Source: Bradyrhizobium quebecense (GTDB lineage Bacteria; Pseudomonadota; Alphaproteobacteria; Rhizobiales; Xanthobacteraceae). Taken from it: 64,000 bases of DNA. The notes beneath the pieces are model-generated. The model made no database searches. It was not told the origin of the DNA and saw only the letters and a program-made list of their open reading frames with translations. The position numbers and the translations under genes were made by a program. The stretch lies in contig NZ_CP088022.1 in assembly GCF_013373795.3 (NCBI RefSeq), forward strand, positions 3,534,001-3,598,000, read 5' to 3'. Positions 26,442-35,143 of the stretch are shown piece by piece (the stretch's first letter is position 1; every line of letters starts with the position of its first letter).

Positions 26442-26491
26442 AGCGTGTCGTGATAATTCCGCAATGGGCCAGAGCCGGCAGCAAACCTGGT

Positions 26492-27445
26492 TCACGTCCA
26501 GCGAAGCCGCGCCAGGATCGCGCGGCCCATGATCCAGTCCTTGTCGCTTTCGGTGAGGAACGGAAGCTCCTCTGTGAATTGCGTCACGCGCTGCCGGTAG
26601 GTGGCCCGGGCGAATGAATTGGTGACATCGGTTCCCCAGTGGCAGCGCTCCGGTCCGTAGGCGTCGAACAGGCGGTGGATATGCGGGATCACGTCACGGA
26701 ATGGATATGGCTGAGTCGAAATCAGCGGGACTGACGACAACTTCACCGACACATTGGCATACTTTGCGAGCGCGACCGCCTGGGCAACAGCTTCCGGCAC
26801 CGCGTTGCTGCTTGTGGAATCCGATGAATCATGACGAGGGCGTAGGCCTGCGCCGACGCCCATGTGGTCGATGATGAGCGTCAGTTGCGGGTGTCGCTCG
26901 GCGATGCGGGCGAACAGCGATGTCTGGCCCGACGTCAGAAACATCACAGGCAGGCGGGCCTTCTCCGCCGCCGGCCAGAACCAGTCCGCGGTTCCGTCGG
27001 TCAGCCACGCCGCTTCGCCGGGGCCGAAGTTCAACCTCACACCCAGCACGCCGGGCTGGTCGCGCCAGGTCGCAAGCCGTGCCGCGCGGTCGGGCTTGTC
27101 GAGGGCGACACGCGCCATGATGGCGAAGCGGCCGGGGTACTGTTTGACCGCCTCTTGGGCATAGTCGATGCGCTCGCCTTCGAGCGACACTGGCGGAACG
27201 ATGACGACGCGGTCGACGCCAGCCTCGTCCATCAGTGGAATTATTCGCTCAATGGTGAAGGGCTCCGGTAGCTGCGGTTTGGCACCGGGGAGCCAGGGTC
27301 TTTCCGGCGTGCTCGCGGGCCACAGGTGAACCTGCGAATCAACGATCACTCGCTTTTGCTGCGCGACTGTTGCCGGCACGTACTGCATTGACAGCGCAAC
27401 ACCGGTCGCGACCGTGCCGGTCAGAAAATGACGGCGTGAAGGCAT
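26492..27445 (-). CDS. Tat-exported amidohydrolase (PDC-lactonase-like TIM barrel)
   Basis: A 317-residue amidohydrolase-family protein starting with a twin-arginine signal (MPSRRHFLTGTVATGVALSM), so it is probably exported folded to the periplasm. The barrel starts VIVDSQVHLWPASTPERPW and contains LIIDHMGVG and HWGTDVTNSF, as in 2-pyrone-4,6-dicarboxylate lactonase and related hydrolases. I prefer the ATG at 27445, which has AGGAAGGA upstream, over 27478. Substrate unknown. Confidence 0.82.
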   Translation of the reverse strand: MPSRRHFLTGTVATGVALSMQYVPATVAQQKRVIVDSQVHLWPASTPERPWLPGAKPQLPEPFTIERIIPLMDEAGVDRVVIVPPVSLEGERIDYAQEAVKQYPGRFAIMARVALDKPDRAARLATWRDQPGVLGVRLNFGPGEAAWLTDGTADWFWPAAEKARLPVMFLTSGQTSLFARIAERHPQLTLIIDHMGVGAGLRPRHDSSDSTSSNAVPEAVAQAVALAKYANVSVKLSSVPLISTQPYPFRDVIPHIHRLFDAYGPERCHWGTDVTNSFARATYRQRVTQFTEELPFLTESDKDWIMGRAILARLRWT

Positions 27446-27744
27446 GTGATGTCCTTCCTGTTCTATCGTTTTTGTCACGACATGATGGTGATCGACACGA
27501 CGCCCCTGAGCAGAGGTGACAGCAAACTGGCTCGCAAATATTGAAAGATCACATCAGAAAATTGCGATCATAGAAATGGGGTTCAAAGGTCAATTTGCGT
27601 CGCAACAACCTTGAACCGCGCGTGTCCCGGTTGGGTCAAGGCCGGACGCACTCAAGGTGGGTATGACGAATCTGCTTATGGGCGGATAGCGCCCCAATTG
27701 CACGGCTTGCGCCTCGCCCTGGCGCCGCCGCGACGCGCGGAAAC

Positions 27745-30408
27745 TCAGGATGCGATCGCGTGCCGCGGCTGCGCGGTGGCACCGATCAGCTTGCCTATCT
27801 CGGGCTTGCAGCCGCCGCAATTGGTGCCGGCCTTCAGGCAGCGGCCGATCGCCTCGACGCTGTCGGCCCCCTTCCTGATCTCCGCTGTGATCTGGTGCCG
27901 TCCGACGCTGAAGCAGGAGCAGACGATCGGACCGACATCCTCGCCGGCGCCGAACGGCCGCCCGGCGAGCAGCGCCATCCGCGCATTGGCCGACAATTGT
28001 TGCTCCGCGAACAACCCGGCGAGCCAGGCCCGCGACGGCAGCGCGTGATCGGGCGCGATGAACACGCAGCCCTCGAGCCGGCCGTCGCGCACCGCCGCGT
28101 AGCGGAAACGGCCAGCGGCCGGATCGCGATAGGCGATCCATTCGATCTCGATACCTTCGAGGCCGAGCTGCGCGCGCGCCCAGTCGCGCCAGCTCTCCGG
28201 GCGGGCGTCGAGCGCAAGCTCCAGCCGCGTGCAATCGCCGGCCTTGCCGTAAACCCAGTAGCCGGTTGCCGGACGCTTGATCGCATCGCGGCTCAGGATA
28301 AAGGCGTGCCATTTCGGCGCGTAGGGATCGGCCTTGACCGGCGTGTGCTTGGACTCCGGCTGGCCGGACAGCGGATCGACCGCCGGATTGACCAGCGCGT
28401 TGACGCGCCCCTCGCCGGCAAATACCTCGTTCCAGTGCATCGGCACGAACACGCAGCCGCGGCGCTGGTCGGGGCTGACCACGACGCGCGCGATCATCTC
28501 GCCCCAGCTGCTCGTCAGCTGCACCAGTCCTTCGTTTTGCAGGCCGGCCTGCCGCGCATCCTCGGGGTGAAACTCGGCATAGGGCTCGAAGATATGCGAC
28601 AGCAGCCGACCGGTTTTCCCGGTCCGGGTCATGGTGTGCCACTGATCTCTGATACGGCCGGTGTTGAGCACCAGCGGAAAATCGCGGCTGGTGGCATGCC
28701 GCGCCGCGCGCGGCGCGACCGGCACGAAGCGCGCCTTGCGGTCGGGCGTGAAGAATTTCTGGCTCTCGAACATCCGCGGCGTGCCGGCCGGATGGTCACG
28801 CGTCACCGGCCACTGCACCGGCGCCAGCGCGTCGTAGGCGCTGTCATCGAGCGCAGCCAGCGCCGAGATGTCGAAATCGCGCTGGCCGTTATTCTCGAAG
28901 CCCGACAGTTCAGCGTGCTCGCGGAACACGTCTGCGGCTGACGCGTAATCGAAGCCGGGATAGCCCATGCGGGCAGCAACGTCGCAGATGATCCGCCAGT
29001 CGGCGCGCGCCTCGCCGGGTGCGGCGAGGAACGGCCGCTGCCGCGAAATCCGGCGCTCGGAATTGGTGACGGTGCCGTCCTTCTCGCCCCACGCCAGCGC
29101 CGGCAGCAGCACGTCGGCATGCCGCGTGGTGTCGGTGTCGCGCATGCAGTCCGTCACCACGACGAGCTCGCAGGCGTCGAGGGCGGCGCGCGCGCGGTCG
29201 GCATCGGGCAGGCTCACCACCGGATTGGTCGAGATGATCCACACCGCCTTGATGCGGCCGTCGGCGATCGCATCGAACATGTCGACCGCCTTCAGCCCGC
29301 CCTTCTCCGCAATCACAGGCGCGCGCCAGAACCGCTGCACCAGCTCGCGATGCGCGGGGTTCTCGATCTCCATATGCGCGGCAAGCTGGTTGGCGAGGCC
29401 GCCGACCTCGCGGCCGCCCATCGCGTTGGGCTGCCCGGTCAGCGAGAACGGCCCCATGCCGGGACGGCCGATGCGCCCGGTCAACAGATGGCAATTGATG
29501 ATGGCGTTGACCTTGTCGACGCCGCTCGACGACTGGTTGATGCCCTGCGAATACAGCGTGACGACGCGCTCGGTCCCGGTGAACCAGTCGAAGAACAGTC
29601 CGACCGCGCCTTCGCTCAGCCCACACGTCGCAGCCGTCTGCGCCAGGGTCTGGCCGCCCACCTGCTTGAGGGCGTCGACGATTCCCGTCGTGCAATTGCC
29701 GACAAAGCCGCGATCGACCGCATTGCTGCCGGCGAGGAACGCGAACAGCCCGTTGAACAGCACGCTGTCGCTGCCCGAGCGCAGCGGCAGATGCAGATCG
29801 GCGCCCTCGCAGGTCGCGGTGCGGCGCGGATCGATCACCACGATCTTGCACGCCGGGTTCTTTTCCTTCGCCGCCAGCATGCGCTGATGCAGGATCGGAT
29901 GGCACCAGGCGGCGTTGGAGCCGACCAGCACCAGCAAGTCCGCCTGCTCGAGATCCTCGTAGCAGCCCGGCACGGTATCGCTGCCGAAGGCGCGCTTGTG
30001 CCCCGCGACGCTGGAGGCCATGCACAGCCGCGAATTGGTGTCGATATTGGCGGTGCCGACAAAGCCCTTGGCGAGCTTGTTGATGACGTAATAGTCCTCG
30101 GTCAGCAGCTGGCCGGAGACATAGAACGCGACCGCGTCGGGCCCGTGCTCGCGAATAACGCGACTAAAGCCATCGGCGACACGATCGAGCGCGTCATCCC
30201 AGCCCGCCGGCGCGCCGTCGACGACAGGCGCGAGCAGACGCCCGTCGAGATCGATGGTCTCGGCGAGCGCCGAGCCCTTGCTGCAGAGCCGGCCGAAATT
30301 GGCCGGATGCTGGTTGTCTCCCTCGACCCGAATCGCGCCCGCCGCGTCCCTCGACGCGACGACGCCACAGCCGACACCGCAATAGGGACACGTGGTCTTG
30401 ACGGACAT
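27745..30408 (-). CDS. nasA: Assimilatory nitrate reductase, catalytic subunit
   Basis: An 887-residue molybdenum enzyme that reduces nitrate to nitrite in the cytoplasm. An N-terminal [4Fe-4S] site (Cys7-x2-Cys10-x3-Cys14, with Cys42 in GRLCSKGSAL) precedes the Mo-bisMGD domains (SNAAWCHPILHQRM, YSQGINQSSSGVDKVNAI, then GRPGMGPFSLTGQPNAMGG). At the C-terminus a BFD-like [2Fe-2S] domain (CSCFSVG...CGGCKPEIG) is present, as in NADH- or NirB-linked forms. It starts 21 bases after nirD on the same strand. Confidence 0.95.
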   Translation of the reverse strand: MSVKTTCPYCGVGCGVVASRDAAGAIRVEGDNQHPANFGRLCSKGSALAETIDLDGRLLAPVVDGAPAGWDDALDRVADGFSRVIREHGPDAVAFYVSGQLLTEDYYVINKLAKGFVGTANIDTNSRLCMASSVAGHKRAFGSDTVPGCYEDLEQADLLVLVGSNAAWCHPILHQRMLAAKEKNPACKIVVIDPRRTATCEGADLHLPLRSGSDSVLFNGLFAFLAGSNAVDRGFVGNCTTGIVDALKQVGGQTLAQTAATCGLSEGAVGLFFDWFTGTERVVTLYSQGINQSSSGVDKVNAIINCHLLTGRIGRPGMGPFSLTGQPNAMGGREVGGLANQLAAHMEIENPAHRELVQRFWRAPVIAEKGGLKAVDMFDAIADGRIKAVWIISTNPVVSLPDADRARAALDACELVVVTDCMRDTDTTRHADVLLPALAWGEKDGTVTNSERRISRQRPFLAAPGEARADWRIICDVAARMGYPGFDYASAADVFREHAELSGFENNGQRDFDISALAALDDSAYDALAPVQWPVTRDHPAGTPRMFESQKFFTPDRKARFVPVAPRAARHATSRDFPLVLNTGRIRDQWHTMTRTGKTGRLLSHIFEPYAEFHPEDARQAGLQNEGLVQLTSSWGEMIARVVVSPDQRRGCVFVPMHWNEVFAGEGRVNALVNPAVDPLSGQPESKHTPVKADPYAPKWHAFILSRDAIKRPATGYWVYGKAGDCTRLELALDARPESWRDWARAQLGLEGIEIEWIAYRDPAAGRFRYAAVRDGRLEGCVFIAPDHALPSRAWLAGLFAEQQLSANARMALLAGRPFGAGEDVGPIVCSCFSVGRHQITAEIRKGADSVEAIGRCLKAGTNCGGCKPEIGKLIGATAQPRHAIAS

Positions 30409-30429
30409 GGCTGGCCGATCCTTGCCCGC

Positions 30430-30759
30430 TCAGCTCACCGCGGCCGCCTGCCGCACCGACAGCCAGACAACGCCGTTCTCGACCTTGGCCAGATGAGTAT
30501 GCGTGCAGCCTTCGTCGGGCGCGACCGCCTGCCCGCTGGCCAGCTCGATGACGAAATTATGCAGCGGACAGGTCACGCGCTTGTTGTGCACGATGCCTTG
30601 CGATAGCGGCCCGCCCTTGTGCGGGCAGCGGTCGTCGAGCGCGAACACCTCGTCGCTTTCGGTCCGGAACACCGCGATGTTGCCGCCTGGCGTGCGCACC
30701 ACGCGCGAGCCGAGCCGCGGAATGTCCTCGAGCGCGCCGATTTCGATCCAGCTGGTCAT
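30430..30759 (-). CDS. nirD: Nitrite reductase (NAD(P)H) small subunit
   Basis: A 109-residue Rieske-type subunit. The [2Fe-2S] ligands are in CPHKGGPLSQG and CPLHNFVIEL. Its start ATG overlaps the nirB stop as ATGA, so the two are translationally coupled. It supports electron transfer in the siroheme nitrite reductase NirBD, which reduces nitrite to ammonium. Confidence 0.95.
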   Translation of the reverse strand: MTSWIEIGALEDIPRLGSRVVRTPGGNIAVFRTESDEVFALDDRCPHKGGPLSQGIVHNKRVTCPLHNFVIELASGQAVAPDEGCTHTHLAKVENGVVWLSVRQAAAVS

Positions 30760-33215
30760 GCGAGCTCCAATTCGGCGAGAGGCGCGAACTCGTTGCGGTC
30801 GACGCCGCGGCTGGCGCGCTCGGCCCACGGATCGGTCTGCGCGAACTGCTGCGAATGGGCAAAGCGGGCGAACAGCGCCTTGCGGTTCGCGATGTCGTCG
30901 ACCACCCGCTTCCTGATCTGCTCGAGACCGACGCGGTCGCACCATTTGTACATGCGCTCCAGATACCAGCCCTCCTCGCGGTAAAGCTGGGTCAGCGCCA
31001 CGATCACCTCGAGCGTCTCGTCCTCGGTCTCGACCTTGGTCAGGAACTCGGTGCCCTTGATGTGCAAGCCCGCGGCGCCGGCGAAATGAATCTCGTAGCC
31101 GGAATCGACGCAGACCACGCCGACGTCCTTGCAGGTCGCTTCCGCGCAGTTGCGCGGGCAGCCCGAGACGCCGAGCTTGACCTTGGCCGGCGTCCACGAG
31201 CCCCACATGAACTTCTCGAGCTTGACGCCGAGGCCGGTGGAGTCCTGGGTGCCGAAGCGGCACCATTCGGAGCCGACGCAGGTCTTCACCGTGCGCAGGC
31301 CCTTGGCGTAGGCATGACCCGACACCATGCCGGCGTGGTTGAGATCGGCCCACACCGCCGGCAGGTCCTCCTTCTTGACGCCAAGCAGGTCGATGCGCTG
31401 GCCGCCGGTGACCTTCACCGTCGGGATGTTGAATTTCTCGGCGACGTCGGCGATGGCGCGCAGCTCGCTCGGCGTGGTGACGCCGCCCCACATCCGCGGC
31501 ACCACCGAATAGGTGCCGTCCTTCTGGATGTTGGCGTGGACGCGCTCATTGATGAAGCGCGACTGCTGGTCGTCGCGATACTCGCCCGGCCAGGTCGCGA
31601 GCAGGTAGTAATTGAGCGCCGGCCGGCAGGAGTGGCAGCCGTTGAGCGTCTTCCACTCCATGAAGCGCATGACGGCGGGAATGGTCTTGAGCTGCTGCTC
31701 GACGATGACGCGGCGAACGTCGTCGTGGCTGTGATCGGTGCATTTGCACAGCGGCTTGACCTTCGGCGCCGCCGAATAGTCGCCGCCGAGCGTGAACGCC
31801 AGCACCTGCTCGACCAGGCCGGTGCAGGAGCCGCAGGACGATGAGGCCTTGGTATGGGCGCGGACGTCGTCGAGTGTGAACAGCTTCTTCTCGGAGATCG
31901 CCTTGACGATCGCGCCCTTGCAGACGCCATTGCAGCCGCAGATCTCGGTCTCGTCGCTCATCGCGGCAACCGAGTTTTGGCCGCTGACTCCGCCCTCGCC
32001 GAGATTGGCGGCGCCGAACACCAGGCGCTCGCGCATATGCGAGACGTCGGTGCCGTCGCGCAGATGCTGGAAGTACCAGGGGCCGTCGATGGTGTCGCCA
32101 TAGAGCACGGCGCCGACGATCTTCTTGTCCTTCAGGATGATGCGCTTGTAGACGCCGCGATTGGCGTCCTGCAGCACGATCTCCTCCTTGTCCGGGCCCG
32201 GCGCGAAGTCGCCGGCCGAGAACAGGTCGATGCCGGTGACCTTCAGCTTGGTTGAGGTGACCGAGCCGTCATAGGTGGCAAAGCCCTTCATCGCGAGGTG
32301 GTTGGCGCAGACCTTGGCCTGGTCGAACAGCGGAGCGACGAGACCGTAGGTCTGGCGGCGGTGCTGCACGCATTCGCCGACCGCGTAGATGCGGCCGTCA
32401 TAAGTCTGCATGGTGTCGGAGACGACGATGCCGCGCTCGCAGTGAAGCCCGGCCTTCTTGGCGAGCTCGAAGTTCGGGCGGATGCCGACTGCCATCACCA
32501 CGAGATCGGCCGGCAGCTCGGTGCCGTCGCCGAAGCGCACGCCGGTGACGCGGTCCTCGCCCAGGATCGCCTGGGTCTGTGCCGGCATCTTGAACACCAT
32601 GCCGCGCTCTTCCAGCGACTTGCGCAGCAGTCCGCCGGCCACCGGATCGAGCTGGCGCTCCATCAAGGTGTCGAGCAGATGCACCACCGTGACGTTCATG
32701 CCGCGCTTCATCAGCCCGTTGGCGGCTTCGAGGCCCAAGAGGCCGCCGCCGATCACGACCGCGTTGCGATAGTCGGTCGAGGCCTTGATCATGCGGTCGA
32801 CATCATAGATGTCGCGGAAGCCGATCACGCCCGGCAGGTCCTTGCCCGGCAGCGGCAGCATGATCGGATTTGAGCCCGTCGCGATCAGCAGGCGGTCATA
32901 GGGAACGCGCTCGCCTGCCTCGGTGACGACTTCACAGGTGCGGCGATCGATCATGCTGATCGTCTCGCCCTTGCGCAGCGTGATGTTATTGTCCTCGTAC
33001 CAGTCGACGGTGTTGAGCATGATATCGTCGACGGTCTTCTCGCCGGCGAGCACCGGCGACAGCAGGATGCGGTTGTAATTACCGTACGGCTCGGAGCCGA
33101 ACACCGTGATGTCGTAGAGATCGGGGGCGCGCTCAAGCAGCGCCTCCACCGTGCGGATGCCGGCCATCCCGTTGCCGATCACCACGAGCTTCTGCCTGGT
33201 CACTTTGTCGAGCAT
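30756..33215 (-). CDS. nirB: Nitrite reductase (NAD(P)H) large subunit
   Basis: An 819-residue cytoplasmic enzyme. In order: FAD and NAD(P)H domains (KLVVIGNGMAGIRTVEALLE; VVIGGGLLGLEAANGLMKRG), a BFD-like [2Fe-2S] domain (CGCNGVCKGAIVKAISEKKL through SSCGSCTGLV), and the sulfite/nitrite reductase core with siroheme-[4Fe-4S] cysteines (CVGSEWCRFG and SGCPRNCAEATC). It reduces nitrite to ammonium with NirD. The gene leads the nirB-nirD-nasA operon and is divergent from narK. Its leader carries tandem hairpins and a near-consensus sigma-54 element (listed separately). Confidence 0.96.
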   Translation of the reverse strand: MLDKVTRQKLVVIGNGMAGIRTVEALLERAPDLYDITVFGSEPYGNYNRILLSPVLAGEKTVDDIMLNTVDWYEDNNITLRKGETISMIDRRTCEVVTEAGERVPYDRLLIATGSNPIMLPLPGKDLPGVIGFRDIYDVDRMIKASTDYRNAVVIGGGLLGLEAANGLMKRGMNVTVVHLLDTLMERQLDPVAGGLLRKSLEERGMVFKMPAQTQAILGEDRVTGVRFGDGTELPADLVVMAVGIRPNFELAKKAGLHCERGIVVSDTMQTYDGRIYAVGECVQHRRQTYGLVAPLFDQAKVCANHLAMKGFATYDGSVTSTKLKVTGIDLFSAGDFAPGPDKEEIVLQDANRGVYKRIILKDKKIVGAVLYGDTIDGPWYFQHLRDGTDVSHMRERLVFGAANLGEGGVSGQNSVAAMSDETEICGCNGVCKGAIVKAISEKKLFTLDDVRAHTKASSSCGSCTGLVEQVLAFTLGGDYSAAPKVKPLCKCTDHSHDDVRRVIVEQQLKTIPAVMRFMEWKTLNGCHSCRPALNYYLLATWPGEYRDDQQSRFINERVHANIQKDGTYSVVPRMWGGVTTPSELRAIADVAEKFNIPTVKVTGGQRIDLLGVKKEDLPAVWADLNHAGMVSGHAYAKGLRTVKTCVGSEWCRFGTQDSTGLGVKLEKFMWGSWTPAKVKLGVSGCPRNCAEATCKDVGVVCVDSGYEIHFAGAAGLHIKGTEFLTKVETEDETLEVIVALTQLYREEGWYLERMYKWCDRVGLEQIRKRVVDDIANRKALFARFAHSQQFAQTDPWAERASRGVDRNEFAPLAELELA

Positions 33216-33300
33216 GGTCTGCCTTTCAATTCCGACGGCGCTGCGCAGCGACGCGATGTGCGTCGTTGATGGGCACCGATAAAGGTTGGAGTTGTAGGAA

Positions 33301-33334
33301 GCCCAGCCGCGGGCGCAGACCGTCTTCGATGACG
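33301..33334 (-). promoter_or_regulatory. Tandem hexaloop hairpins in nirB leader (possible ANTAR/NasT target)
   Basis: On the minus strand CGTC-ATCGAA-GACG, a six-base linker, then GCCC-GCGGCT-GGGC: two adjacent 4-bp hairpins with six-base loops. ANTAR antiterminators such as NasT bind paired hexaloop hairpins with A at loop position 1 and G at position 4. The first loop fits; the second has G in both places. Confidence 0.35.
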
Positions 33335-33359
33335 ACCGATGTTCCGTTATTGATTGATA

Positions 33360-33375
33360 TTCAAAACGCGTGCCA
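33360..33375 (-). promoter_or_regulatory. Near-consensus sigma-54 promoter toward nirB
   Basis: Minus strand TGGCACG-CGTT-TTGAA matches the -24 element fully but has GA for GC at -12. It lies about 145 bases before the nirB start. The mismatch makes it only a candidate. Confidence 0.4.
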
Positions 33376-33704
33376 ACTCGTGACGGACGAATCTTACAGC
33401 AGAATCAATACGTTTTCGGCGACCGCGCACCTGCCCAATGATGCGCCGCGCGGCCGGCTGGCCGAATTTTTAGCCACGGCGATGATCTCTTGTGCAGCAC
33501 AGCATCGCCGGCCGCGATGGCAATCGTGAACCCGTTATTGATACGCCATGGCGCGCTCGTGGCACGTCGCACAAGAAAGCATCAGCGTGCGCGTTTGCGC
33601 GGCGGCACTTGCTGCAAGCCGCGCCAATTCCGATCGCCGAACTTGGTTCGGGATCTCGCGGCAACGTCTTGCGACTGCAAGGCAAAGCGACGCGATCGAT
33701 TCGA

Positions 33705-33720
33705 TGGCACGCAAATTGCT
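33705..33720 (+). promoter_or_regulatory. Sigma-54 promoter for narK
   Basis: TGGCACG-CAAA-TTGCT is an exact match to the RpoN -24/-12 consensus with correct spacing. The transcript would start near 33732, about 120 bases before narK. This implies nitrogen control through an enhancer-binding protein such as NtrC. Confidence 0.85.
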
Positions 33721-33850
33721 GACCTGAACTCTTGACGGAGTGCGTCTCAACGACGAGCGCGCACACGCATTCACCCACATTCGATTTATCTGCGCCCGAG
33801 AGAACCGCACGTGTGCGGCTATCTCCGCCGCATCACCGCGAGACGTTGCG

Positions 33851-35110
33851 ATGAAGCTAGCCGAGTTCAAGAAGGCAGGTCACTGGCCGACCCTGCTCGC
33901 CGCGTTCCTGTATTTCGACATCAGTTTCATGGCGTGGGTCGCGCTCGGACCGCTGATCGTCTACATCGCGCGCGACATGAACCTGGCCGTGAACGAGAAG
34001 TTCACCCTGGTCGCCATTCCCGTTCTCGCCGGGGCGCTGTTGCGCGTGCCGATGGGCATTCTCGCCGACATCATCGGCGCCAAGCGCACCGGCATCATCG
34101 CCCAACTCGTCGTGATCGTTGCGACCGCATCGGTCTGGCATTTCGGGCTGACCAGCAAGCTCGCGATCGAGCTGTTCGGGCTTGCGCTCGGCGTCGGCGG
34201 CGCCTCGTTCGCGGTCGCCCTGCCCCAGGCCAGCCGCTGGTATCCGCCGCAATATCAGGGCGTGGTCATGGGGATCGCCGGTGCCGGCAATATGGGCGTC
34301 GTGCTCGACACGCTGCTTGCACCGAGCATTGCCGAACATTGGGGCTGGCAGGCCGTGTTCGGCTGCCTCTTGATTCCGATGCTGATGGTGCTCGCCTATT
34401 ACGCGTTCGCGGCCAAGGACGCGCCGGGCGAGCGCAAGAAGATCTCGCTGAAGGCCTACGGCGCGCTGCTGAAGGATTCCGACAGCCGCTGGTTCATGTT
34501 CTTCTACTTCATCACCTTCGGCGGCTTCGTCGGCCTCGCCAACGCGCTGCCACTCTATTTCACCGTGCAGTATCACGTCTCGGGCGTGGCGGCCGGCATG
34601 CTGGTCGCGCTGATCGTCGCGTTCGGTTCGGGATTCCGCCCGGTCGGCGGCATGATTGCCGACCGCATCGGCGGCATTCGTTCGCTGTCGATCCTGTTCG
34701 GCGTCGTCGTCGCGGCCTATCTCGTGATCGCCTTCATGCCGGAGGGCCCGACGGCGCCGGCTGCGGGCGGCTGGGCGTTGACCGAGTTGCCGCGCATCGC
34801 CTGGATCTCGGTGCTGCTGTTCTCGATCGGCGTGCTGGCGCTCGGCATGGGCAATGGCGCGGTGTTCCAGCTGATCCCGCTGCGCTTCCGCCACGAGATC
34901 GGCCTGATGACCGGGCTTGTCGGCTGCGCCGGCGGCATCGGCGGCTTCTTCCTCGCCCAGACGCTCGGCTTCGCCAAGGGCATGACCGGCGGTTTCGGCG
35001 CCGGCTTCCTGTTCTTCGGCGCGCTGGCGTTGCTTGGGTTCATCGGACTTGCCATGGTCAAGGTCCGCTGGCGCACCACCTGGGGCGCGGTGTCGGGAGC
35101 GCGCGTCTGA
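33851..35110 (+). CDS. narK: Nitrate/nitrite transporter (MFS, NarK family)
   Basis: A 419-residue inner-membrane transporter with 12 predicted membrane segments. It starts MKLAEFKKAGHWPTLLAAFLYFD and has the nitrate/nitrite-porter blocks PVLAGALLRVPMGILADIIG, ASRWYPPQYQGVVMGIAGAGN and FGSGFRPVGGMIADRIGG, including the arginine in helix 2 (LLRVPMG) and in helix 8 (FRPVGG) that bind the anion. The start at 33851 has only a weak ribosome binding site; frames further upstream are not supported. It is divergent from nirB and is followed by the phosphatase-kinase gene. Its role is nitrate import for assimilation. Confidence 0.93.
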   Translation: MKLAEFKKAGHWPTLLAAFLYFDISFMAWVALGPLIVYIARDMNLAVNEKFTLVAIPVLAGALLRVPMGILADIIGAKRTGIIAQLVVIVATASVWHFGLTSKLAIELFGLALGVGGASFAVALPQASRWYPPQYQGVVMGIAGAGNMGVVLDTLLAPSIAEHWGWQAVFGCLLIPMLMVLAYYAFAAKDAPGERKKISLKAYGALLKDSDSRWFMFFYFITFGGFVGLANALPLYFTVQYHVSGVAAGMLVALIVAFGSGFRPVGGMIADRIGGIRSLSILFGVVVAAYLVIAFMPEGPTAPAAGGWALTELPRIAWISVLLFSIGVLALGMGNGAVFQLIPLRFRHEIGLMTGLVGCAGGIGGFFLAQTLGFAKGMTGGFGAGFLFFGALALLGFIGLAMVKVRWRTTWGAVSGARV

Positions 35111-35143
35111 CGGCCCGCTCCCCGGGGAGAGGATAGCTCGGAC

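Larger units (their letters stand above)
33216..33850. promoter_or_regulatory. Divergent nirB-narK regulatory region
   Basis: A gene-free stretch of 635 bases between the nitrite reductase and the nitrate transporter. It holds a consensus sigma-54 promoter toward narK (33705-33720), a near-consensus one toward nirB (33360-33375), and tandem hairpins in the nirB leader (33301-33334). Short open frames here have no ribosome binding sites. The middle part (about 33480-33660) probably holds activator sites, but I cannot recognise a clear NtrC palindrome. Confidence 0.7.

Noticed and set aside
33490..33530. TTGTGCAGCACAGC as an NtrC site
   Set aside because: Spacing and bases do not fit the TGCACC-N5-GGTGCA pattern.
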